Below, in pieces: positions 35,051-44,552 of a stretch of 64,000 nt of DNA. Position numbers and translations under genes: made by a program. The notes under the pieces were generated by a model. It was not told where the DNA came from. It saw only the letters and a list, made by a program, of their open reading frames with translations, and ran no database searches. This DNA comes from Myxosarcina sp. GI1 (GTDB lineage Bacteria > Cyanobacteriota > Cyanobacteriia > Cyanobacteriales > Xenococcaceae), in NCBI RefSeq assembly GCF_000756305.1, contig NZ_JRFE01000006.1, positions 252,913 to 316,912 of the forward strand, in the 5' to 3' direction. Each line of letters starts with the position of its first letter. Within the stretch, counting starts at the first letter, position 1.

Positions 35051-35208
35051 TTAAAACCTTCTAACTGCATGACATTGTTTGAGGTTTTAATAGTACCTTG
35101 CGAACGCTGCTGTAGTTCTTCGATAGAAATCTGCGCTTTTGCTAAATTGGGAATAGCTAGCGTTGCCCCTGCTGATAGGGCAGTCAAAGCAATAAATAAT
35201 CTTTCCAT
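35047..35208 (-). CDS. Small secreted peptide (53 aa), first gene of the flavocytochrome operon
   Basis: MERLFIALTALSAGATLAIP then NLAKAQISIEELQQRS and a tail ending MQLEGFK. A clear signal peptide with cleavage after AKA leaves about 29 residues. Its TGA overlaps the ATG of the flavocytochrome gene, which implies translational coupling. No cysteine or heme motif. Too short for family assignment, but signal peptide plus coupling makes it credible. Confidence 0.7.
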   Translation of the reverse strand: MERLFIALTALSAGATLAIPNLAKAQISIEELQQRSQGTIKTSNNVMQLEGFK

Positions 35209-35516
35209 TATTAGATTTCTCAAAAACTCTGCTGATATTCAGTTTTAAGAACAAATATGACCAGAAAATGACGGCAGTTAAACTTCGTCCATTTAGAAAA
35301 CCATAGTTTCATATTTACCGTCTGTTCCCTGTTCCCCGTTCCCTGTTCCCTCGAATAGATTACTTAAAACTGTGGGTTTCAAATTAGATGCGGTTTAACA
35401 AGATATGCACTTTCGAGAACTGGTATTATTTTCTTTTTTAAAGTAAATCAATGGAATCAATACTAGCTGAAGCGTTTGGCGCGTTTAATAGATATAGAAG
35501 TTTAAAAAAGCCAGGG
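35209..35516. repeat. Gap with TGTTCCC heptamer tandem repeat
   Basis: Within the 308-bp gap, about four copies of TGTTCCC/CGTTCCC stand in tandem at 35321-35352. Heptanucleotide short tandem repeats are typical of cyanobacterial spacers; similar GTTCCC strings occur at 42100 and (reversed) at 44585. The remainder must hold the promoter of the secreted-peptide operon. Confidence 0.55.
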
Positions 35517-36764
35517 TTACAAAGGTAACTTAATTGTAAAAATAGTTTTTGTTGCCACTTGTGAAGAGACGGAAATTTTACCACCATGAGCTTCGACAAT
35601 TTGTTTGGCGATCGCCAACCCCAAACCAAAACCACCAGTGTTGCGCGATCGCTCGCTATCTACCCGATAAAATCGCTCGAAAATGTGAGGTAAATCTGCT
35701 TCGGGGATACCAATTCCGCTATCTTCGATCTCGATTATCGCCTGACGGAATTTTTCCTTCAAGCTTAACTCTACTTTGCCTCCAGTGGGAGTATATTTAC
35801 AGGCATTGGTTAGTAAATTAGTTATTGCCTGAGTCAATAAGGTAGGTTCTGCCAATATTTGAATGGGTTGGGAAGGTAGAGTGCAGGTCAAATTCAAGCC
35901 TCGTTCTTTAGCTAAAATCTGATAGTCATTGGCGATTTTTTGGAGTAAATTATTCAGATCGAGTTTTTGTAAAGACTCAGTAGCAAATTGTCCTTCATGA
36001 CGAGCTAGAAATAGTAAATTACTTACTAAACTGCTAATGGACTCTACCAGCTTGGTGATTTTTTCTAACCGAAAAAGCTGCTGCGAACCATCTTTAACAG
36101 GAGTAATCAGTCCTACTTGAGCGTTAGACAGAATTGCTGCTAGAGGGGCGCGTAATTCGTGAGAAGCATCGGCGGTAAAACGCTGAAGCTGGCTGTATGC
36201 CAGACGAATTGGTTGCATGGCGATTACTGCCAGTACCCAACCAGTTACGCCGATTATGCCCAAAGAAATAGGCACTGTTATAGTTAAAACTAAGCGTAAC
36301 TCAGCTAGGTTTTCTTGAGTGGAAGTTAAAGGAGTGCCAACTTGAAGATAGCCAATAAGCTGCTGTTGCTGGTAAACGGGTAGAGTGATTTGGCGAATCC
36401 AAAGCGTACCATTTTTAATCGTTTGTAGATCGGAACTAACCATTAAGCGATCGCTGCCAGGGCTACCAAAAAATTGACCCAGTTGCTTTTGAGAATCATA
36501 CCAACGGGCGTATACCAACTCGGTGTTTAGTAGTCGGGTATTACTTCCCAGCAACGGCACATTTTCTAGGTTGGCAGTGTCAGATTTTAGATCGTATTGA
36601 ACGTTGGTTGCCATCACTCTCGTCTTGCGATACACAAGGCGATCGAGTTTTTCAAGCTCGTCTATAGATTGTACATAGTAAAGCACCCCTGCAAAAACTA
36701 TCAAAATACTGCCCATTGAGAAAGTAAACCAACGAGCTAAATTGCGACGGCTACGATTAAACAT
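35517..36764 (-). CDS. rppB: Sensor histidine kinase, RppB/NrsS type
   Basis: Membrane sensor: helices at ~13-30 and ~160-185 flank a ~130-residue external domain, then HisKA with DASHELRAPLAAILSNAQVG (phospho-His near 215) and an ATPase domain (TNACKYTP, GIGIPEADLPHIFERFYR, GGFGLGLAIAKQIVEAHGG). The HELRAPLAAI variant and partner match cyanobacterial RppB/NrsS kinases that respond to nickel or redox state. It lies 19 bp after rppA on the same strand. What it senses here is not shown by the sequence. Confidence 0.85.
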   Translation of the reverse strand: MFNRSRRNLARWFTFSMGSILIVFAGVLYYVQSIDELEKLDRLVYRKTRVMATNVQYDLKSDTANLENVPLLGSNTRLLNTELVYARWYDSQKQLGQFFGSPGSDRLMVSSDLQTIKNGTLWIRQITLPVYQQQQLIGYLQVGTPLTSTQENLAELRLVLTITVPISLGIIGVTGWVLAVIAMQPIRLAYSQLQRFTADASHELRAPLAAILSNAQVGLITPVKDGSQQLFRLEKITKLVESISSLVSNLLFLARHEGQFATESLQKLDLNNLLQKIANDYQILAKERGLNLTCTLPSQPIQILAEPTLLTQAITNLLTNACKYTPTGGKVELSLKEKFRQAIIEIEDSGIGIPEADLPHIFERFYRVDSERSRNTGGFGLGLAIAKQIVEAHGGKISVSSQVATKTIFTIKLPL

Positions 36765-36783
36765 ACAGCGACAATAGATATTA

Positions 36784-37467
36784 TTACTGCTTTAGTTGGG
36801 GAGGAGTGAGACGATAACCCATACCGTACACGGTTTCAATCCAATCTGCTGCCTCTACTAATTTCAAACGCTGTCTGAGGCGACGCACGGCTGCGGTAAC
36901 GGCATTGCTTTCTGGTTCTTCTCCCCATTCCCACAGATATTCTTCAATTTGGTTGCGGGTCAAAACTTGTTGAGGGTGGCGTAAAAAATACTCTAGTAAC
37001 TGAAATTCGCGGGCGGATAGTTCTACTGTATCTGTATGGCGTTTGGCGGTTAGGGTATTCATATCTAGCTGGAGATCGGCAACTGCTAAAGTATCTCCCT
37101 GCCATAAGGGCGATCGCCTGGATAAAGCTCTAACTCTTGCCAATAATTCGGTAATGTTAGCAGGCTTGACTAAATAATCGTCAGCACCCGCATCTAAACC
37201 CATAACTTTATCGGTTATAGTATCTTTAGCGGTTAACATTAATACTGGTGCATTTTTCCCTGCATCTCGATACTGGCGACAAAGTTCTAAACCGCTAATT
37301 TTGGGGAGCATCCAATCTAAAATCAGTAAGTCATAATCTTTTTGAGAGATTAACCATCGAGCAGTTTCTCCATCTTCGATACCATCTACCAGATAACCAA
37401 GTTCTGATAAAACCGCCTGCATCGGCTCTAGTTGTTCGCGATCGTCTTCTACCAAGAGAATTTTCAT
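36784..37467 (-). CDS. rppA: OmpR-type response regulator, RppA/NrsR type
   Basis: Receiver domain (1-120) with phospho-Asp in DLLILDWMLP near residue 51 and KPANITELLARVRA, then a winged-helix DNA-binding domain with LSAREFQLLEYFLRHPQQVL and VRRLRQRLKLVEAADWIETV. 227 residues. In Synechocystis the homologous pair controls nickel export or photosystem genes. As first gene of the pair upstream of the flavocytochrome operon, it is a natural candidate to regulate that operon; inference only. Confidence 0.87.
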   Translation of the reverse strand: MKILLVEDDREQLEPMQAVLSELGYLVDGIEDGETARWLISQKDYDLLILDWMLPKISGLELCRQYRDAGKNAPVLMLTAKDTITDKVMGLDAGADDYLVKPANITELLARVRALSRRSPLWQGDTLAVADLQLDMNTLTAKRHTDTVELSAREFQLLEYFLRHPQQVLTRNQIEEYLWEWGEEPESNAVTAAVRRLRQRLKLVEAADWIETVYGMGYRLTPPQLKQ

Positions 37468-37646
37468 TTCATTGTTGGCAACAGTATTAGGAATCGAATT
37501 AAAAGCATATGGCTCTGGCGATCGCTACACATCATGCTAAGGTTCGATTTTTTATCGAGCAGATTCGTTTTTATGATAAAAAAAACCGAGCAACGTTTGT
37601 CTTGATTTTATTAACTAACCAATATTAATTTATACCGTTCTAACCT

Positions 37647-38036
37647 ATGTCATTACCGCGCTGGTTACAAAAAGCGTCCAGTCTCAATTTAGATTTTTGG
37701 CTGCTGCTACCTATATTAGCGTTGGCTTTTTGGATGGGTGGCGAAGTTATTTCCGATCGAGTTTTAAGTCGCCCTCATGGTATTGTTACCGAACTAGAAG
37801 CCAACCAACGTACCCAGATCGAACTTTCTTTTACGGTACAGGTAATCCAAGTTTTAATCGATAAAAACAGAGGAGCAACTCAGGTTAAGATTAAAACTAA
37901 TGATTCGGAACTAAAAAAGTTAGAGTTTGAGTTTCCCACGACTGAGTTTGAGCAGGTAGAAAAGGCGATCGCTCTTGAGTTAGGTTTATCCCGAGAAGAT
38001 GTCAAAAGACTGGCACGCTATCAAATTGAAGATTAA
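37647..38036 (+). CDS. Membrane-anchored protein of unknown function
   Basis: 129 residues: one membrane helix (FWLLLPILALAFWMGGEVI, ~19-37) followed by a charged soluble domain, THGIVTELEANQ-like, IELSFTVQVIQVLIDKNRG, and a C-terminal LELGLSREDVKRLARYQIED. The pattern looks like conserved cyanobacterial hypotheticals; no function is known to me. Confidence 0.65.
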   Translation: MSLPRWLQKASSLNLDFWLLLPILALAFWMGGEVISDRVLSRPHGIVTELEANQRTQIELSFTVQVIQVLIDKNRGATQVKIKTNDSELKKLEFEFPTTEFEQVEKAIALELGLSREDVKRLARYQIED

Positions 38037-38079
38037 ACTCAAAAAAAATTAATGGCAAAGCGGTCGCCCATAGTTTGAA

Positions 38080-39264
38080 TTAGACAAACCGTACTAACAA
38101 TCCCAATAAGGCACCAGCAAGAATTAACCGCCAAGTAGCAACACGATAATAAATCAATGCAATCAACGCCAAAATAAAAATTACAGTCGCAATAATAGAG
38201 TAAGATAATCTTTCCTGGATTAAAGCTGTTTGCGCCAAAGGAATTGCTGCTGCGGCGATCGCTCCCAATACTGCTGGAGTTACTCCCTTTAAAAAGTTTC
38301 TGACTTGAGGATTTTGCCTTAACTTTTGTAGTAGCGGTGCAGCTAACATAATAAACAAAAAAGAAGGAGTAAAAATGGCGATCGTCGATACAATCGATCC
38401 CATAACTCCCGCGACTTTATATCCGACAAAGGCAGCCGTCAGGACTACAGGACCCGGACTCAATTGCCCTATGGCTACTCCGTTAATAAATTCGGTTTTA
38501 GTCAACCAGTGCAGTTGCTCTACTACTTGAAATTCTAATAGGGGAATTATTACCAATCCACCGCCAAAAATGAAGCTGCCGACTTTGAAAAAAAACCAGC
38601 TTAGAGGCAAAAAAAATTCGCTGATTCTTTCAATTCCCCAAAAGCTAGAGAGGGTCAAAGATGTAGGAGATATCTCAGCTACGATCGCTGGTAAAATCGG
38701 CAAAATTAATTTATTGTCAGACCCAGAAATACGAGCATTTGGCTTGTTGTTCCCTAAAAAATACACTCCCAAAAATCCAGCAACTATAAACTGAATTAGA
38801 ACATTGACGTTAGTAAACAAAGTAATTACCAAAACACCTATCGCGATCGCGACGCTAGTTCGGTTATTAATAATTCTGCGACCTAACTTCCAGCAAAAAC
38901 CCAAAATAATTGCCGTCACTACTGGAGAAATGCCAAAAAATAGTGCCGATGTTTGTGGTAGTCCTTGAAACCGAAAATACATCCAAGATAAAACCAGCAC
39001 GATTAAAAAAGCGGGAAAAATAAAGCAAATTCCCGCTACTAATGCCCCCCACTGACCGCCCCGTAAATAGCCCGTATAAATTGCTACTTGAGTTGAGGCA
39101 GGTCCTGGTAACATTTCGCAGACGGCTATTGCTTCGCTAAATTGTTCGGCACTTAGCCAGTTACGTCTAATGACTGCTTCATCATTAATGGCTGCAATGT
39201 GAGCTTGGGGACCGCCAAAAGCAGACACTCCCAATTTCAAAAATAGTAAGGCTAGTTCTCTCAT
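38080..39264 (-). CDS. chrA: Chromate transporter ChrA
   Basis: CHR-family efflux permease, long form with two homologous halves: LFLKLGVSAFGGPQAHIA with MLPGPASTQVAIYTG in the first, and FFFKVGSFIFGGGLVIIPLL with AIGQLSPGPVVLTAAFVGY in the second. About ten membrane segments. 394 residues, normal. Exports chromate; in cyanobacteria possibly also linked to sulfate status. Confidence 0.92.
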   Translation of the reverse strand: MRELALLFLKLGVSAFGGPQAHIAAINDEAVIRRNWLSAEQFSEAIAVCEMLPGPASTQVAIYTGYLRGGQWGALVAGICFIFPAFLIVLVLSWMYFRFQGLPQTSALFFGISPVVTAIILGFCWKLGRRIINNRTSVAIAIGVLVITLFTNVNVLIQFIVAGFLGVYFLGNNKPNARISGSDNKLILPILPAIVAEISPTSLTLSSFWGIERISEFFLPLSWFFFKVGSFIFGGGLVIIPLLEFQVVEQLHWLTKTEFINGVAIGQLSPGPVVLTAAFVGYKVAGVMGSIVSTIAIFTPSFLFIMLAAPLLQKLRQNPQVRNFLKGVTPAVLGAIAAAAIPLAQTALIQERLSYSIIATVIFILALIALIYYRVATWRLILAGALLGLLVRFV

Positions 39265-39397
39265 CGCATTTATTCAACATCTGTATTTCAGATTGTTTAT
39301 AGTTTTTTTACTTCAAATTAATTTTGAATCATGCGACGTAGCCGATCTACTTCTTCAACAATCTTTATTATTTCTCCTTATTTTGCTAATTTTGGCA

Positions 39398-41473
39398 TTA
39401 AGCTTGAAGAACTTGCTCGATCGCCAATAGCAAATTTTCGACGGTAATTGGTTTGGCAATAAAATTTTTGATGTGAGGATTACTGTTGGATGAATATTCG
39501 TTGGCTAGTCCACTCAGACAGATTACTTTTACTTGAGGAGAGATCTTTGCTAAATGCTCGATCGCAGTAAACCCATCCATTCTGGGCATCATCATATCCA
39601 TCAAAACTAGTTCGATCTCAGCATGATGCCGTTCGTATGTAGCGATCGCTTCTTCTCCGTTTTTAGCTGTTATTACTTTATAGCCATTAAGCTCTAACAG
39701 AACCTCAGACATCTGGAGGTTATCTTCCTCATCGTCTACTACCAAAATTAGTTGTTTATTGCCTTCGCTTGCTGGAGATGTTTCTTCTACTGTAGATATA
39801 TTTTCTGTTTCTATAACTGGTAGAAAAATCTGAAACTGAGTTCCCTGTCCGAAGTCACTGGCTACATCGACAAAACCATTATGTTGTTTGACAATTCCCA
39901 TGACGGTAAACAGTCCCAACCCCGTACCCTGTCCGATTTCTTTAGTAGTAAAAAACGGATCGAAAATACACTCGATGATGTTGGATGGAATGCCCACTCC
40001 AGTATCGGCGACGGTTATAGCTACATATTCTCCAACATGGGCATCTAAATGCTGTCGGGCGTAGCTTTGGTCTACGAAACGATTTTCCGCGCTCAAAGTA
40101 AGGCTGCCGCCATTAGACATAGCATCGCGAGCATTTATACAGAGATTTAGCACTGCTTGATGAATCAGCGTCGAATCGCCATTAACTAGCTTAAGGCAAT
40201 CGGGAAGATTGACTTCGATGTCAATCGTTTTAGGAAAAGTTTCCTTTATCATCTGCTCGATTTCGCAAATAACCTCGGCAGTTTGTAGGGGCATTAGCTG
40301 CTTGACTTCCGCACGAGAAAAAGCTAAGACCTGCGTAACTATCTCTGCGCCGCGTTTGGCACTTTTTTCAATAATTTCTATTAACTCCAAACTCATCTTG
40401 CTAGGCTTGACCAACGTAGCGGGCAACAACTGAGCCGAACCGAGAATAGGGTTGAGAATATTATTGAGATCGTGCGCGATGCCGCTAGCCATAGTGCCAA
40501 CACTTTCCAGTCTTTGAGCGCGATATAGCTGCTTTTGGAGTTGCTTTTTTTCGGTGATGTCGGTATCGACTATCATTATCTTTTGGGGTTTACTCTGGCT
40601 ATCTCTCACTAAAGTCCAACGACTTTCAATTGTCAGTTCTCGTTCGCTTGTAGAGAGTTTTTCTAGCTCTCCCTGCCACTCACCTGTTTCTAATAAACTG
40701 TCTTTGGCTATTTCTAATTGCGGCAGTAGTTTTTTGCCCCAAAGCTCCTTTAAGTCTTGTCCTAAAATTTCTGCTGGTTGCCAACCATACAACTGTTCGG
40801 CACTACTGTTACAAAAAATTACTTTATCTTCTAAGTCAACAACTATAATTGCATCGGTAGTTACTTCTAAAAGTTTTGCTTGTTGGTGTATCTTTCGCTC
40901 GGATTTAAGTCGCTCGCTAATATCTCGGATCGACCACAACAGTCTTTCAATTTTACCCGCATAGTCCCACTCGATTGCCAGAGAAATCGAGCTATAAAAT
41001 GGTTTTGAGTGTCGGGGCAATAATTTGATTTCAAAGTCGTCGATCTTGTCTTTTCTATTCAAATTATCTAACATCGAGTAAAAAGCTTGACGTGATGATT
41101 CTTCTACGAAGATAACTAACGGTTTGTTTATCAAGCGATCGCTACGTACTCCTAGCAACTTTTCTGTAGCCTGGTTGGCATTTTGAATTACGCCATTTTT
41201 ATCAGTAGCAATATATCCATCTGGAGCTAGCTCGAATAAATTTTGATATTTTTGCTGTTCGTGTTCTAGTTCTTGACGGGAAAAAAGTAATTCTGTATTT
41301 TGTTCTTGCAGTTCTTCTACCGCTACATGCAGTTCTTCTAAAGCGGTTGATAAAGCAATTTTTATCTCTTCATTAGTTTTTGTTTTTAATTCAGATTGAT
41401 TCTGATTGTCTTGCAATTTGGCTAACTGCATTTGCAACTCTTTGATTTTTTCTTCAAAATCAGAACTATACAT
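39398..41473 (-). CDS. Hybrid sensor histidine kinase (PAS-PAS-HK-REC)
   Basis: Soluble: N-terminal coiled coil (~1-75), PAS 1 (~80-195, DGYIATDKNGVIQNANQATE), PAS 2 (~205-320, DAIIVVDLEDKVIFCNSSAE), HisKA with SGIAHDLNNILNPILGSAQL (phospho-His ~345), ATPase domain (NLCINARDAM, DTGVGIPSNII, TGLGLFTVMGIVKQHNG) and a C-terminal receiver with LVLMDMMMPRMDGFTA (~625). 691 residues. The HDLNNIL form is typical of hybrid kinases that can act with no other partner. Signal unknown. Confidence 0.88.
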   Translation of the reverse strand: MYSSDFEEKIKELQMQLAKLQDNQNQSELKTKTNEEIKIALSTALEELHVAVEELQEQNTELLFSRQELEHEQQKYQNLFELAPDGYIATDKNGVIQNANQATEKLLGVRSDRLINKPLVIFVEESSRQAFYSMLDNLNRKDKIDDFEIKLLPRHSKPFYSSISLAIEWDYAGKIERLLWSIRDISERLKSERKIHQQAKLLEVTTDAIIVVDLEDKVIFCNSSAEQLYGWQPAEILGQDLKELWGKKLLPQLEIAKDSLLETGEWQGELEKLSTSERELTIESRWTLVRDSQSKPQKIMIVDTDITEKKQLQKQLYRAQRLESVGTMASGIAHDLNNILNPILGSAQLLPATLVKPSKMSLELIEIIEKSAKRGAEIVTQVLAFSRAEVKQLMPLQTAEVICEIEQMIKETFPKTIDIEVNLPDCLKLVNGDSTLIHQAVLNLCINARDAMSNGGSLTLSAENRFVDQSYARQHLDAHVGEYVAITVADTGVGIPSNIIECIFDPFFTTKEIGQGTGLGLFTVMGIVKQHNGFVDVASDFGQGTQFQIFLPVIETENISTVEETSPASEGNKQLILVVDDEEDNLQMSEVLLELNGYKVITAKNGEEAIATYERHHAEIELVLMDMMMPRMDGFTAIEHLAKISPQVKVICLSGLANEYSSNSNPHIKNFIAKPITVENLLLAIEQVLQA

Positions 41474-41553
41474 TTTTGCTGGAACTACCTTTATATATAT
41501 ATTGCTCGAATAATTGGTAATTAACTATAAATAGATAAAATCAACAAAATCAT

Positions 41554-41585
41554 AACAGGGTACAGAAATTGTTCTGTACCCTGTT
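41554..41585 (-). terminator. Strong orphan hairpin
   Basis: AACAGGGTACAGAA, loop ATTG, and TTCTGTACCCTGTT form a perfect 14-bp stem. On the minus strand it is followed by a T-rich tract. No gene ends nearby, so it may close an unannotated RNA or act in the kinase leader. Confidence 0.45.
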
Positions 41586-41730
41586 CTAATTAAAAAATTT
41601 ATTTGCATTTAATAACGGCTCTTATTTAATAAGTTAATTTAAGTCTAGCGTATTATTTTTAATCGCTAATTATTATGTATTTTAAAATATAAGTTATATT
41701 TTGTTTATTAAAAATTAAAGTTTACAGTGA

Positions 41731-41898
41731 TATAGCAGTTCTCAATTATATACATGCGTTACGCTTTGATTCGATTGGGCAAAAGGCACCAAGAGTTTAA
41801 GCAATTTATTCTAAGTTTAAATTAGTATCTTACGAAGACAGAGGCAGCTCCGCAGTTAAAATGACGGTGCTTCTCTGACTTAGTTGAGAGTTGCTATA
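41731..41898. mobile_element. MITE-like element with TATAGC ends, 168 bp
   Basis: TATAGCAGTTCTCAATTA at the left and the complement of TATAGCAACTCTCAACTA at the right (15 of 18 match). No coding. The ends resemble those of the element at 4828-4985. It lies in the 667-bp gap 41474-42140, of which the rest shows only the hairpin at 41554 and AT-rich sequence. Confidence 0.55.
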
Positions 41899-42140
41899 TT
41901 GACACAACAGCATAAAAATTTACTGTACGGTTTTGTACTTAAAACTATTTTTATGTTTTTTTGTTAGCTATGCTATATAGTATAAAAATTTTATATAAAT
42001 ACTACATTGTGAATCAAAAGTTTTGTAGTTTAACGCTAGTTCGACAGAACCTACTCTAAGCTTGAATATTCGACTCGAGAGAACAAAAGAATAGCCTCTT
42101 GCCTGTTCCCCATACGAAGATTTGACTGTTCACAAATAAT

Positions 42141-42554
42141 TTAGGATTGCTGTTGTTGCTTATATTGCTCTATTTTTTGCCGATTCTCTTGAATTTGCTG
42201 CTGAAGATATTGGTTATATTCATAAACCGCCTGGGTATGCTCCTCTGTCGCTAGTCTTCGGTACATAGCCGCAGTTTCCTGAGACTGACGAGAATCTGCT
42301 TTCCGTTCTCCTACTTGTTTTAAAGCTTCTTCAGCCTGCTGTGCTTCATGTTGCATGTACTGCTGAATTTTTTCGCCATGTGCTTGCAAAGATTTTCCCA
42401 GTTCTGTTGCTGGATTTTCTTGTTTTTGCAAAGATTTTCCCAGTTCGATTAATTCTTCGCCGCATTTGGTAGCGATTTCTTGATGCTGTCGGGCAATTTT
42501 TCCTTTGTTCGAGGAATAGTTTTTTTGGTCTTTAGCTAATTTTGATTCGTACAT
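42141..42554 (-). CDS. Gln/Glu-rich coiled-coil protein
   Basis: 137 residues, almost all predicted helix. ELGKSLQ occurs twice (ELGKSLQKQENPAT and ELGKSLQAHGEKI), and the tail is Gln-rich (EYNQYLQQQIQENRQKIEQY). No membrane segment or enzyme motif. It follows the CheR/PAS gene on the same strand by about 105 bp and might share its transcript. Function unknown. Confidence 0.6.
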   Translation of the reverse strand: MYESKLAKDQKNYSSNKGKIARQHQEIATKCGEELIELGKSLQKQENPATELGKSLQAHGEKIQQYMQHEAQQAEEALKQVGERKADSRQSQETAAMYRRLATEEHTQAVYEYNQYLQQQIQENRQKIEQYKQQQQS

Positions 42555-42659
42555 AACTATTTATTTATATAGCGATTTTATTTCCTCTGCGAACTAATTA
42601 AATTAATGAAAGAAAGCAATAGGTATCTATAAAACTCTTGTCTTTTGCCTTCTAAAATA

Positions 42660-44552
42660 TCAATTATTAGTTTCTATTACTTCCATCATTAGAATGACTC
42701 CCTGACGCTCTTGTTGAAAGCCAATCAAAAGATTAAAGCTAATACGACATTGAAACGACTTGCCACGGCGATTAATTGCCTGTAAAGTTATGTCTTCGCT
42801 TTTTTTATCTTCATTCAAACAGTCAAGGATTGGTTCTCGCAGTTGTGCTACTGGCAAACCAATATCAAGACCCAAAACAGATTTATTTCTGACTTCATCG
42901 GCTCTTAAGCCCCAAAGGTTTTCGGCTTCATCGTTCCAACTGAGAATGTTAAATTGTCTGTCTACTACCACTACTCCCGCCTGAAGACTTCCCAAAATAG
43001 AACCCAAAAAAGCATTAGTTTGATTTAATTCAGTAGTACGAAGCCTTAGCTCATCGTTAATAGTCTGCAATTCTTCATTGGTCGATTGCAGTTCTTCGTT
43101 CATCGTTTCTAATTCTTCATTAGTCGATTGCAGTTCTTCGTTGGTGGTTTCTAGTTCTTCGTTGGTCGATTGCAGTTCTTCGTTGGTGGTTTCTAGTTCT
43201 TCGTTGGTCGATTGCAGTTCTTCGTTGGTGGTTTCTAGTTCTTCGTTACTAGACTGCAATTCCTCGTTTGCTGTTTCTAATTCCTGATTGGCTTGCTGTA
43301 GTTCTTCCTGAAGCTGATGATAGCGAGTCGTATCCGCAAAAGTTACGCTGGTTCCTAAAATTTCGCCACTTTCGTTTTGCAGCAGACAAAACTCTACGTC
43401 TAGATACTGAAAGTCATCATTTGGCAACTGACGAACTACATCGTTAACAGTAACTTTTTGACGCTCTTGATAAACTTTATCTAAATGGGAGCGTAATTCT
43501 AATGGACGATAGGAAATTTCTAAATCTTGTAAGGGACGACCGATATCGATAAAATTGAGTCCGAACATCGAACGAGCTGTGGTATTTGCCAAGCTCAAAT
43601 TTCCGTTTATATCTATGACAATAAAAGCTGTAGCAACACTGTTCAAAGCTAGTTCTCGCAGTTGAACGTAGCGAGATAAATCGTTGGCATTGTTAGCGAA
43701 ACTATTAGGAATTAAAATCGAACGATCGCGCCGTTTTCCCGTTTTGACCCGACGAAAAATACGATATTGTAAGTTAATAGGACTAAAAAGATTGGCGTGA
43801 GTTAACAGCATCTCTGCTTTGCCTAAAAACAGCAATCCCGAATCGTTAAGTGCGAAGTGAAAACGGCTGAGAATCTTGGCTTGAGTTTCGGCATTAAAAT
43901 ACATTAGCGTGTTACGACACACCAGTAAGTCCAGACGTGAAATTGGCGCGTCTTGTACTAAATCGTGACGACCAAAAATTACGGCGCGGCGCAAGTCGGA
44001 ACGAAAAATATATCTTTCTCCTAATGGCTCGAAAAATCGCTCGCGTATTTCTGTTTCGATTGGTTCGAGCTTTTCTGCGCTGTAGCTAGCGGTACGCGCC
44101 TGAGCCAGAGCATCTTCATCTACATCGGTAGCGTAAATTTTAACCTGCTGGCGAAATCTTTCCAATCCTAAAATATCTGCCAAAATTATCGCCAGGCTAT
44201 AGGCTTCTTCACCAGAAGCACAACCCGCACACCATACTCGGATCGGCGATGGCTCCGATTTATCCGCAATTATCCGAGACAGAGCCTGCTGCCGCAAAAA
44301 GTTCCAGGCATCGGCATCGCGAAAAAAGGAAGTAACGTTAATTAAAATGGTGTTGAATAAAGGCAGAAACTCTTCCTGATGAACCTGTAGATAGTCTAGG
44401 TAAGCTTCAAAACTATCGATATTTCGCGAGTTCATCTGTTTGACTACCCGACGCTTGAGGCTAGAGCGTTTATAACCCGTAAAGTCAAAACCCCGCGCTT
44501 GTCTGAGATATTCTAGAATTTCTTCAAAAACTCGATCTGATTCTTCGTTCAT
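42660..44552 (-). CDS. CheR-type methyltransferase with PAS domains and repeat coiled coil
   Basis: CheR N-terminal helices and SAM domain in residues 1-275 (FTGYKRSSLKRRVVKQM, IRVWCAGCASGEEAYSLAI, DLLVCRNTLMYF), PAS (~295-400), a coiled coil of ELETTNEELQSTNE repeats (~415-505), and a second PAS (~515-625, GVVVVDRQFNILSWNDEAEN). It corresponds to the CheB-CheR-PAS hybrid family without the CheB part and without a kinase. CheR methylates Glu of chemoreceptors; here it may be a signalling scaffold. Kinase or receiver partners could be the hybrid kinase at 39.4 kb. Confidence 0.82.
   Translation of the reverse strand: MNEESDRVFEEILEYLRQARGFDFTGYKRSSLKRRVVKQMNSRNIDSFEAYLDYLQVHQEEFLPLFNTILINVTSFFRDADAWNFLRQQALSRIIADKSEPSPIRVWCAGCASGEEAYSLAIILADILGLERFRQQVKIYATDVDEDALAQARTASYSAEKLEPIETEIRERFFEPLGERYIFRSDLRRAVIFGRHDLVQDAPISRLDLLVCRNTLMYFNAETQAKILSRFHFALNDSGLLFLGKAEMLLTHANLFSPINLQYRIFRRVKTGKRRDRSILIPNSFANNANDLSRYVQLRELALNSVATAFIVIDINGNLSLANTTARSMFGLNFIDIGRPLQDLEISYRPLELRSHLDKVYQERQKVTVNDVVRQLPNDDFQYLDVEFCLLQNESGEILGTSVTFADTTRYHQLQEELQQANQELETANEELQSSNEELETTNEELQSTNEELETTNEELQSTNEELETTNEELQSTNEELETMNEELQSTNEELQTINDELRLRTTELNQTNAFLGSILGSLQAGVVVVDRQFNILSWNDEAENLWGLRADEVRNKSVLGLDIGLPVAQLREPILDCLNEDKKSEDITLQAINRRGKSFQCRISFNLLIGFQQERQGVILMMEVIETNN
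43070..43287. repeat. 42-nt tandem repeat inside the CheR/PAS gene
   Basis: About five units of 14 codons (NEELETTNEELQST). The inner copies are nearly identical at DNA level, the outer ones diverged. Extends or contracts the coiled coil in whole heptads. Confidence 0.8.

Noticed and set aside
43078..43287. Ser/Val-rich frame on the plus strand
   Set aside because: Mirror of the CheR/PAS repeat coding strand.
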